DNA from: CAYZMS01 sp964479625
GTDB taxonomy: Bacteria; Bacteroidota; Bacteroidia; Chitinophagales; Saprospiraceae
DNA: 48,244 bases
Direction of reading: 5' to 3'
Assembly: GCA_964479625.1 (NCBI GenBank)
Contig: CAYZMS010000029.1
Coordinates: 1 to 48,244 of the forward strand
Position numbers and translations under genes: made by a program
Notes under the pieces: generated by a model
The model's input: only the letters and a program-made list of their open reading frames with translations
What the model was told of the DNA's origin: nothing
Databases searched by the model: none
In this document: positions 15,300 through 22,235 of the stretch, one piece after another
How positions within the stretch are numbered: position 1 is the stretch's first letter
Layout: every line of letters starts with the position of its first letter

Positions 15300-17168
15300 A
15301 TGGGCAATAGTTTTTTATTTCAAGCAATGGTTTATCTCGGGGCGGCGGTTATCTTCGTTCCCATTGCCAAACGACTGAGCCTGGGTTCTGTTTTGGGGTA
15401 CTTGCTTGCGGGCATTGTCATTGGTCCCTTTTTGATGGGCTTTATCGGGGAAGAAGGCCAGGATATTATGCACTTTGCAGAATTCGGGGTGGTCATGATG
15501 CTGTTTCTGGTAGGCCTGGAGTTGGAACCTCAACTTTTGTGGCGCTTGCGAACGCCCATTCTCGGGATGGGCGGTTTGCAGTTGGCCGGGACAGCCATTC
15601 TGATCATGGCTGCTGCTTTGATCCTTGGGTTTCCCTGGAATGAAGGCCTTGCCATCGGCCTGACCCTTACTATGTCTTCCACGGCCATCGCTATTCAAAC
15701 CTTGAATGAGAAAGGCTTGATGAGGACTTCAGCCGGGCAGAGCGCCTTTTCTGTCTTATTGTTTCAGGATATTGCGGTAATTCCGATTTTGGCCCTGCTC
15801 CCTCTGCTGGCTTTCGGTCATCATGGCGAAGTGCATGCCGAGGGTGGTCATGAAACGACCACCTTGATCAGCGAGTTGCCCCCCATCCTGCAAACCCTGG
15901 CCACCCTTTCGGCGGTAGCTGCTGTGATCCTTGCCGGAAGGTATCTGGTTCAACCCATTTTACGGATTGTTGCCAAAACCCGCCTCCGGGAGTTATTTAC
16001 AGCCTCCGCCTTATTGTTGGTGGTCGGGATCGCCGTGCTGATGATCCTGGTTGGGTTAAGCCCGGCCCTGGGCACCTTTTTGGCTGGGGTAGTACTGGCC
16101 AATAGCGAATATAAACACGAGCTGGAATCTGATCTGGACCCCTTCAAGGGCTTGCTGCTGGGGCTTTTCTTTATGGCTGTGGGTGCTTCCATTGACTTTA
16201 ATCTAATCATGGAGCAACCCTGGACGATCCTTTCCTTCGTGTTCCTGTTAATGACCCTAAAAGCGGTAGTCCTTTTCCTGCTTGGTAGGTTTTTTCGAAT
16301 GGGTCTGGATCAAAATATGCTCTTCGCCCTGGTACTTTCCCAGTCCGGTGAGTTTGCTTTTGTCCTGCTGTCCTTCATACGGCAAGAAGGTATTCTAGAA
16401 GGAGAGACTATCGGACTTTTAATGGCTATTGTAGCTATCAGTATGGCACTTACCCCCTTGCTGATGCTGATCAATGAACGCCTGATCCTTCCCCGCATTG
16501 GAACGCTGCAAAAAATTGATGATCGCCCTATGGACGTGATCGAAGCACGCAACCCGGTGATTATCGCCGGATTTGGTCGTTTCGGAAGTATTGTAGGGCG
16601 CTTTTTGCGGGCAAACGGCGTACGCTCCACCGTTTTAGATAATGATTCCGACCGGGTAGACCTTCTTCGGAAAATGGGATTTGAAGTATACTACGGGGAT
16701 GCTTCCCGTTACGATCTACTAAAGTCGGCCGGCGCGGAAGAAGCAGAGGTGATCGTCATCGCTCTTGACTCCCCGGAGAAGAACCTGCAGATGGTGGAAA
16801 TCGTTAAAAAGCATTTTCCAAACCTCTATGTCCTGGTTCGGGCCTTTAACTACTACGATACCTATGAATTAATGGATGAAGGTATCCTTAACATTTATCG
16901 GGACACGGTAGACACCAGCCTGAGGGTAGGTCAGGATGCACTCAAGCTGCTCGGTAGGAGGGCTTATCAGGTCGAAAGGACGGCCAATAAATTTCGACGC
17001 CACGACGAGCAGGCTCAACGCTCTCTGGCTGCTGTGCGGGACGACCAAAAGGAGTACATCAGTACCGTCCGCGATCGCGTGGCCGAACTGGAAGAGTTGA
17101 TGAAATCCGACCTGATCGAAGAAGATCTCATGCGTGATATTGGCTGGGATGCCGAAAGCCTGCGGTAG
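15300..17168 (+). CDS. kefC: Potassium-efflux antiporter, KefB/KefC type (CPA2 with RCK domain)
   Basis: A 622-residue inner-membrane K+/H+ antiporter. About a dozen transmembrane helices fill residues 1-400. The regulatory loop EYKHELESDLDPF (270-282) matches the inhibitory loop of E. coli KefC closely, and SQSGEFAFVL (347-356) is the conserved transport-core helix. A cytosolic RCK/TrkA-N domain follows with the nucleotide motif GFGRFG (424-429) and an acidic residue in TVLDNDSDR. In E. coli, glutathione closes and glutathione adducts open the channel during electrophile stress. This genome carries bshC, so bacillithiol may replace glutathione as effector (inference). Operon with the kefF-like gene. 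Confidence 0.9.
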   Translation: MGNSFLFQAMVYLGAAVIFVPIAKRLSLGSVLGYLLAGIVIGPFLMGFIGEEGQDIMHFAEFGVVMMLFLVGLELEPQLLWRLRTPILGMGGLQLAGTAILIMAAALILGFPWNEGLAIGLTLTMSSTAIAIQTLNEKGLMRTSAGQSAFSVLLFQDIAVIPILALLPLLAFGHHGEVHAEGGHETTTLISELPPILQTLATLSAVAAVILAGRYLVQPILRIVAKTRLRELFTASALLLVVGIAVLMILVGLSPALGTFLAGVVLANSEYKHELESDLDPFKGLLLGLFFMAVGASIDFNLIMEQPWTILSFVFLLMTLKAVVLFLLGRFFRMGLDQNMLFALVLSQSGEFAFVLLSFIRQEGILEGETIGLLMAIVAISMALTPLLMLINERLILPRIGTLQKIDDRPMDVIEARNPVIIAGFGRFGSIVGRFLRANGVRSTVLDNDSDRVDLLRKMGFEVYYGDASRYDLLKSAGAEEAEVIVIALDSPEKNLQMVEIVKKHFPNLYVLVRAFNYYDTYELMDEGILNIYRDTVDTSLRVGQDALKLLGRRAYQVERTANKFRRHDEQAQRSLAAVRDDQKEYISTVRDRVAELEELMKSDLIEEDLMRDIGWDAESLR

Positions 17169-17195
17169 GAGTTTGGGCGGTAATTCATATTCCGG

Positions 17196-17789
17196 TTACC
17201 GCGACGAAGAGAACCGGACGGTCAGTCCAAGGCCGGGAGCGGGTAGGGGAGAGCCAGGGTAGGGTTCCAGTTTGGGACCCAACTGCAAACTGAGGTCGTC
17301 GCTTACGTCAAAATTTGCCAGGTGGGCATCTATATAAGCTTCCACCCCAATGATGGCATAGACTAAAAAAATGCCCACATAGGATTGCTGACGCCAGCGG
17401 TCATAACGATTGCGCAGGGAGACCAGTGCATTGGAGTTGTAGATGCCCGAGAACTCATGCTCATCGCCGCGCAGTTCAGCTCGCAGGGCATCATCCAGGC
17501 GCTGGTAAGTTTGGTTATTGAAATCAGCCAGGTAGATTATACCACCCAAAGCGCCGTAAACAAAGGGCAATTTCCAGTAGTCTTTATTGTATATCTGCCC
17601 TGCGCCGGGTAAAACCACTGAATAGACGAGGGCCTTGTTTGGGTTGGGGTAATCAACAGTTTTTTTTTCTTTTACGACTATTACCAAACTATCCAGGACG
17701 ATAGCTGTATCCACAGGGGTATTTTGCCCATAGGAGTGCGCCAAAGCGGATATCGAAATAATAAGGAAAAAAAGGATGTGTTTGATCAA
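17196..17789 (-). CDS. DUF5683 protein
   Basis: A 197-residue protein with an N-terminal signal sequence (cleavage near GQN, residue 22) and a conserved core around SVVLPGAGQIYNKDYWKLPF (57-76) followed by a hydrophobic helix. A second hydrophobic segment lies near FLVYAIIGVEAYIDAHLANF. This is the DUF5683 family, a Bacteroidota envelope protein usually found just after parB, as it is here (36 bp gap). Function is unknown. The C-terminus, LGPKLEPYPGSPLPAPGLGLTVRF, looks like a beta strand typical of membrane-associated or barrel proteins. Confidence 0.82.
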   Translation of the reverse strand: MIKHILFFLIISISALAHSYGQNTPVDTAIVLDSLVIVVKEKKTVDYPNPNKALVYSVVLPGAGQIYNKDYWKLPFVYGALGGIIYLADFNNQTYQRLDDALRAELRGDEHEFSGIYNSNALVSLRNRYDRWRQQSYVGIFLVYAIIGVEAYIDAHLANFDVSDDLSLQLGPKLEPYPGSPLPAPGLGLTVRFSSSR

Positions 17790-17825
17790 GAGTTTATGTC
17801 TTCGTTTAAATGCGCTTTACCGGCC

Positions 17826-18737
17826 TTAATCGTCCAGCCTGTCCAGAAGTTCGTTGAGCTCGTCTACAGAGTTGAAAGGCAGGACGATCTGACCTTTATC
17901 CTTGCCTTTAAGGTTGAGTTGGACCTTCTTATTGCCAAAATAGGAGCGTAATTTATGCTCAATGGCTTCGTATTCGTGTGTTTTTTGAATAGGGTGAGGC
18001 TTTTTTTCAGGGCTGGTTTTCTTATAATCCCTGGCCATTCTTTCCAGTGCCCGGACCGAAAGGTTAAGGGCAAGGGCTTTTTTAAATAATTCCTGACGAA
18101 GGATGACATCCTCCACCCGGATCAGTTCCCGGGCATGCCCCATGGATAGCTCTCCTTTTTTGACGGCTTCCTGAATATTCGGGCTTAATTCGAGCAGGCT
18201 GCGGTAGTTAGTGACCGTACTGCGTTTTTTCCCGACCCGCTCGGCCAGCTCCTCATCGGTCAATTGACATTCCTCCTTGAGGCGGTGGTAGGAGAGGGCA
18301 ATTTCCATGGCATTCAGATCTTGACGCTGAATGTTCTCCACCAGGGCCATTTCGAGCATTTCCTGATCATCCGCCAGACGAATATAAGCGGGCACTTCCT
18401 TCAAACCGGCCATATTGGAAGCCCTGAACCGACGCTCACCGGAAATAAGCTGGTAAGCACCGGGGCTGAGCCGACGCAGCGTTATCGGCTGGATAAGACC
18501 ATAGGTTTTGATGGAAGCGGACAGTTGCTCCAGAGCTTCCTGGTCAAATTCATTCCGGGGCTGGTAGGGATTGGTCTCTATCTGCTCCAAGGGGATCATT
18601 GCCACGGTATTGGTCAATTTCCGAACAACCGCCTCCCGGTTTTCCTCGGCTTCCTGTTCCAGTTCTGGGCCCCCTAGCAAAGACTGGATGCCCTTACCCA
18701 AATCCCCCCGTGATACTTTTTTCGGTTTTTTTGCCAT
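17826..18737 (-). CDS. parB: Chromosome partitioning protein ParB
   Basis: A 303-residue ParB/Spo0J CTPase clamp. The N-terminal nucleotide-binding domain contains NPYQPR (56-61), GERRFRA (100-106) and ENIQRQ (134-139), the CTP-contact motifs. The helix-turn-helix for parS DNA covers about 157-178, and a short C-terminal dimerisation domain ends the protein. It starts 9 bp after parA in the same operon. I did not find an obvious parS palindrome in this window, though I could only scan by eye. Confidence 0.95.
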   Translation of the reverse strand: MAKKPKKVSRGDLGKGIQSLLGGPELEQEAEENREAVVRKLTNTVAMIPLEQIETNPYQPRNEFDQEALEQLSASIKTYGLIQPITLRRLSPGAYQLISGERRFRASNMAGLKEVPAYIRLADDQEMLEMALVENIQRQDLNAMEIALSYHRLKEECQLTDEELAERVGKKRSTVTNYRSLLELSPNIQEAVKKGELSMGHARELIRVEDVILRQELFKKALALNLSVRALERMARDYKKTSPEKKPHPIQKTHEYEAIEHKLRSYFGNKKVQLNLKGKDKGQIVLPFNSVDELNELLDRLDD

Positions 18738-18746
18738 ACCTTTAAC

Positions 18747-19547
18747 TTAACCTACGGGCGTTTCAACGCCTTTTGCTACCATATCATTGTTACGCTTTAA
18801 AAACTCCTGAGCCAGGTTGAGGTAATTGATCGCTCCCTTGCTGGTCGCATTGAGCAGCAACACCGGCATATGCATATTAGGTGCCTCCCCGATCTTAGAA
18901 TTGCGGTGAATGATGGTGTCAAAAACCTTGTCTCCGAAAACATTACGCACTTCACTAACCACCACATTGGCCAGCCGTAGCCTGGTGTCGTACATGGTTA
19001 ATAAAATCCCTTCAATTTTCAGTTTGGGGTTTAATTGCTTTTGAACCAGGGCAATAGTGTTCTGTAGTTTGGTCAGCCCTTCCAATGCAAAGAACTCACA
19101 TTGTACGGGAACCAGAACGGAGTCCGCTGCGGTTAGGGCATTGACGGTGACTAACCCCAGAGAGGGCAGGCAATCGATGATCACATAATCGTAGTAGTCC
19201 TTCACCTGCTCTGCTACCCCTTTGAGGACAAACTCTCTTTTTATCCGGTTCACCAGTTCCACTTCGGCACCCACTAAATTGATATGAGAAGGAAGAATGT
19301 GAAGGTTGGGTGTTTCGGTTTCGTATATGGCTTCGGTGGGGTCCAGGCCGTTCATCATGCAATCGTAGAGGTTGCTGTCTACCTCCTCAGACATGACACC
19401 GACGCCCGAAGAGGCATTGGCCTGGGGGTCCGCATCGATAATAAGGACCTTTTTTTCCAGGACGGCCAAACTTGCCCCCAGGTTGATGGCCGTGGTCGTT
19501 TTGCCAACGCCTCCTTTCTGATTGGCAATCGTTACTACTTTTCCCAT
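18747..19547 (-). CDS. parA: Chromosome partitioning ATPase ParA/Soj
   Basis: A 266-residue deviant-Walker ATPase. The motif KGGVGKTT (11-18) includes the signature Lys11, followed by IIDADPQANAS (Walker A') and DYVIIDCLPSLG (Walker B). It binds DNA non-specifically when ATP-bound and drives movement of ParB-parS complexes. It heads a parA-parB-DUF5683 run. The 136-bp leader contains two adjacent inverted repeats that may regulate the operon. Confidence 0.95.
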   Translation of the reverse strand: MGKVVTIANQKGGVGKTTTAINLGASLAVLEKKVLIIDADPQANASSGVGVMSEEVDSNLYDCMMNGLDPTEAIYETETPNLHILPSHINLVGAEVELVNRIKREFVLKGVAEQVKDYYDYVIIDCLPSLGLVTVNALTAADSVLVPVQCEFFALEGLTKLQNTIALVQKQLNPKLKIEGILLTMYDTRLRLANVVVSEVRNVFGDKVFDTIIHRNSKIGEAPNMHMPVLLLNATSKGAINYLNLAQEFLKRNNDMVAKGVETPVG

Positions 19548-19563
19548 TCCCCTAATGTTGATT

Positions 19564-19632
19564 TATGCAGAGTGCATAGGCGGAAACACCCCTTGGGGCC
19601 AGTTGAAGGTAACCTCAAGGGGTGTTTTCGCC
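19564..19632. promoter_or_regulatory. Stacked inverted repeats in the parA leader
   Basis: TATGCA-GAG-TGCATA (19564-19578) is a perfect 6-bp-arm palindrome. Directly abutting it, 19579-19598 pairs with 19613-19632 (20 bp) around a 14-base loop. Within this stem a 12-bp core, AAACACCCCTTG with CAAGGGGTGTTT, is perfect. The two remaining deviations are G-U pairs if the plus strand is transcribed and A-C mismatches if the minus strand is. The structure ends 16 bases before the parA start and about 50 bases after the metal-hydrolase stop. It may be a parAB operator, a terminator for the upstream gene (no U tract), or a plus-strand RNA. Confidence 0.55.
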
Positions 19633-19683
19633 TCTAACAATCTACTGATTTTGTGCTGTTGATCCAGCCTCAATTATATAACC

Positions 19684-20379
19684 TTAGACTTCCATTTCGG
19701 AGCCGATCGGCAACAAAATTAACTCTTTTCCCTTTGCAGAGAAAGTCTTAACGGCTTCTTTATGATCAATTTTGATATAACCGAAGGTATCGTAGTGACA
19801 GCCAATGACTTTGTCACAGTCCAAAAAATCAGAGGCGACCACGGCATCCCGGTAACCCATAGTGAAATTATCGCCGATCGGCAGGATCGCCAGATCCAGG
19901 CTCGGACAGGTCATCGCGATCAGCTTCATATCCATGGTCAATGCAGTATCGCCGGCATGATAAATACAAGCTTCATCATTCCAAATGACAAAGCCACCCG
20001 GATTACCTCCGTAAGTACCATCTGGTAAAACGCTGGAATGGATAGCATTGACATATTTAACGATCCCGAAATCAAATTTCACTTGTCCTCCATGGTTCAT
20101 AGGGTGGCCGGGAATACCTTTTCCGCCATACCAGGAAACGATTTCATAGCTGGAGATCAGGGTGGCACCGGTGCGCCTGGCAATATACTCGGCATCTGCT
20201 ACGTGGTCTTCGTGCCCGTGCGTAAGGAGTATGTAATCTGCTTCGATCTGGTCCACGTTCAGGTGGGCTTGCCCAGCCTGCTGGACTAATTCATTGGGGC
20301 GTAGAAAGGGGTCGATGACCAGCCGCTTGCCCTGGGTTTCCACCAGGAAAGTAGCATGACCTCCATAGGTGATTTTCAT
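19684..20379 (-). CDS. UPF0173 metal-dependent hydrolase (metallo-beta-lactamase fold)
   Basis: A 231-residue cytoplasmic MBL-fold protein of the YtkL/UPF0173 family. The metal site is THGHEDHVAD (53-62), with HAGDTAL and the C-terminal GCHYDTFGYIKID supplying further ligands. MKITYGGHATFLVET is the usual family start. The reaction is not established for the family. It lies 34 bp after the caspase-like gene in the same direction, so it could be co-transcribed with that cluster, but the family is widespread and a functional link is not implied. Confidence 0.9.
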   Translation of the reverse strand: MKITYGGHATFLVETQGKRLVIDPFLRPNELVQQAGQAHLNVDQIEADYILLTHGHEDHVADAEYIARRTGATLISSYEIVSWYGGKGIPGHPMNHGGQVKFDFGIVKYVNAIHSSVLPDGTYGGNPGGFVIWNDEACIYHAGDTALTMDMKLIAMTCPSLDLAILPIGDNFTMGYRDAVVASDFLDCDKVIGCHYDTFGYIKIDHKEAVKTFSAKGKELILLPIGSEMEV

Positions 20380-20413
20380 AATGTACTTTTTTTCGAAGAT
20401 ACAAAATTAGGAT

Positions 20414-21376
20414 TCAAAACCGGGGTAGCGGAGGAGAAATAATACCACTCAGGAAGGACCGGTAGAGGTTGTAATTCCCGTAGGATTCCAACTGCGGTCG
20501 TTGGTGTGGGATCTCTTGTTTTACACTTTGCTCCACCACCTGGAATAGCTCCGGGTAACTTCGGGTTTGCAGGCTTTTTTCCTCCCGTAGTTTTTCTAGG
20601 GTACTTAGAAGGTGATTGGTGAAAACCCCTCCTCTTGTTTCCATGGATTCGTGCGCCTGTTCTCCTTCAGCACAGGCGCTAAGATTGACCATCTGATGTT
20701 GAAGGACCGGGAGGGTAAAACCCGAAGCATTCTGGTAATAAGGGTAGCCATAGTAGGACTGGAAGGGCCGTTCCCGTAAGTCTGGCTGGGAGAAGCGGGC
20801 CAGGTACTTGCCGCTTTCGACTGGATCACGGAAGGTAGAAGCGGCATGGCAACAATCCATTATTGCTACGATATTTGGCCGGTTTTGCCAAAGTTCGAAC
20901 ATAAGGGCGCCCAACTCTTTATCTGCCAGGTCGGGTACGCCTGGCAGGCGACTGTCAAAACAAAGGATAGTCTCTTCCAGGTCATTGGGTGATCCCATTT
21001 TTCGAAAAATGGAGGCAGGAACACCCTGGGAGCCGTGACCACTGAAATAAAACAACACGGTATCTTCCGGACCCGCCTGTTTGAGGTGGTGGAAAGCCCG
21101 GATCAGCTTCGAACGCTTGGCTTGATGGTTAAAAAGGGCTCGCATGGAAAGCTCTCTATTCGGATAGGTGCTCCGCATAAATGCCAATAGACGATGCACA
21201 TCATTTACTGCACCCGTTAGGTTAGACACCTCCGGAGCCGCGTAAACGTCTATCCCGACAGCCAATACGTAAATCAAGCCATTGCTTTTTATGGTAAACA
21301 CCGGGGTACCCGAAAGTAAGGAACTCAAAAAGTAATTCCCCTTTCTTAATTGGAAAGCCCAGGAGGTTACCGGCAA
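20414..21376 (-). CDS. Caspase-like cysteine protease (peptidase C14), candidate gasdermin-activating protease
   Basis: A 320-residue caspase/metacaspase-fold protein. The domain starts near residue 33 (LIYVLAVGIDVY, GAVNDVHRL). The catalytic dyad is His114 in YFSGHGSQ and Cys176 in MDCCHAAS, matching the metacaspase DSCHSG pattern except for the Ala in place of Ser and Gly. Later family blocks are SACAEGEQAHE and GGVFTNHLLSTLEK. No sensor, NACHT, WD40 or transmembrane region is fused, so it is essentially a bare protease. It begins 73 bp after a candidate gasdermin gene in the same direction, the arrangement in which such proteases cleave off the gasdermin inhibitory tail. The first ~30 residues have no clear role and the start is uncertain; in-frame TTG (21379) and GTG codons lie just upstream. 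Confidence 0.85.
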   Translation of the reverse strand: MPVTSWAFQLRKGNYFLSSLLSGTPVFTIKSNGLIYVLAVGIDVYAAPEVSNLTGAVNDVHRLLAFMRSTYPNRELSMRALFNHQAKRSKLIRAFHHLKQAGPEDTVLFYFSGHGSQGVPASIFRKMGSPNDLEETILCFDSRLPGVPDLADKELGALMFELWQNRPNIVAIMDCCHAASTFRDPVESGKYLARFSQPDLRERPFQSYYGYPYYQNASGFTLPVLQHQMVNLSACAEGEQAHESMETRGGVFTNHLLSTLEKLREEKSLQTRSYPELFQVVEQSVKQEIPHQRPQLESYGNYNLYRSFLSGIISPPLPRF

Positions 21377-21449
21377 TCAATCTAAAGTCTGCTAGCACCC
21401 TTTAAAAAGGGCAAAGCACTAATGTTTTCAGGATCTAAATACCAGCGGA

Positions 21450-22235
21450 TTAGTCCTCGGGTATTTGATTTAATTCCTTGTCGCTCAATTTTAGCAGGGC
21501 AAATCCTTCCACCATTTTGCTATCAAGAGGCTTTTGGCCCCCAAACTCCCTGCTGGTAAAAGAGCCGTTCGTATTGAACCAACCCGTCCGAATCCCCATA
21601 AGCTGAAAAAAAGGAGTAAGCCCTCTTTTTCCGTGGGTGATGACGGCCTGATCCTTACTGATGCTGGAGATCAAATCCAGGTTGGCGTCGGCCAACTCGA
21701 TCTCATTGATATCCGCACTGGTATTTAATTTGAAATCCAGGACCAGACCGTTTTCCTTCGAAACGATAATAGTCCCGGATTTGGCTGCGATCGTTTCACT
21801 AACGACTACCCAATCTTTTTCCCACTTTCCTTCGCCGTAAAGGCGTTCTATCGTTTTTCCCAAGGCCAGGGTATCTTTGATTCGGATAGTTCTGGCATCG
21901 TCCAGTTCCAGGAGGATACTGTTAGCCCGGGTAAATTTGACGGTAAACCCTGCCTCGGCCTCTCCCAATTGGGATTCCTTGAGAAGGGGTAAGCCTGCTG
22001 CAGATTTTTTATAAATTTCCACTCCGCCCCGGGTAGTGAAATGATAATCCAGGGGGAAGGCACTGTTGTCTGTTTCGAAAGTTATACCCAGTTCCTTTAA
22101 ATTGGATCGATATTGGTATCGTCCTTTTTCAAGCGTACCAACATCTCCGGCTTCGACTCGTTCGCCCGGTAGCCAAGCTGCCCGGTAGCCGTATTCTTCG
22201 CGTATGGTCTTGAAGTAGGATTTAATTGCGCCCAT
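21450..22235 (-). CDS. Candidate bacterial gasdermin (pore-forming cell-death protein)
   Basis: A 261-residue protein without signal peptide or cysteine. By eye it follows the gasdermin N-domain: an amphipathic first helix (1-16), a strand pair around WLPGERVEAGDVGTLEKG (21-38) leading to NLKELGI (45-51), alternating beta segments (64-115), a helix (118-137), then the strand pair WVVVSETIAAKSGTIIVSKE (142-161), which resembles the VVTEV...EVTVT block of gasdermins. GLTPFFQLMGIRTGW (205-219) precedes a tail with the hydrophobic patch FALLKL (245-250) that could be the short inhibitory peptide. Basic sites such as Arg229 (TSR-EFG) lie before the tail. The caspase-like gene 73 bp downstream strengthens the case. 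Against it: no N-terminal Cys for palmitoylation. Its start overlaps the amidohydrolase stop (TGATG). Confidence 0.58.
   Translation of the reverse strand: MGAIKSYFKTIREEYGYRAAWLPGERVEAGDVGTLEKGRYQYRSNLKELGITFETDNSAFPLDYHFTTRGGVEIYKKSAAGLPLLKESQLGEAEAGFTVKFTRANSILLELDDARTIRIKDTLALGKTIERLYGEGKWEKDWVVVSETIAAKSGTIIVSKENGLVLDFKLNTSADINEIELADANLDLISSISKDQAVITHGKRGLTPFFQLMGIRTGWFNTNGSFTSREFGGQKPLDSKMVEGFALLKLSDKELNQIPED

Noticed and set aside
17826..19547. Plasmid-type origin or partition cassette
   Set aside because: The parA-parB-DUF5683 order with surrounding housekeeping genes is the chromosomal arrangement of Bacteroidota; no replication initiator or iterons were seen.
20414..21376. Caspase gene considered a truncated pseudogene because it lacks sensor domains
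   Set aside because: The catalytic His and Cys and all later family blocks are present in one open frame, so it is a complete bare protease.
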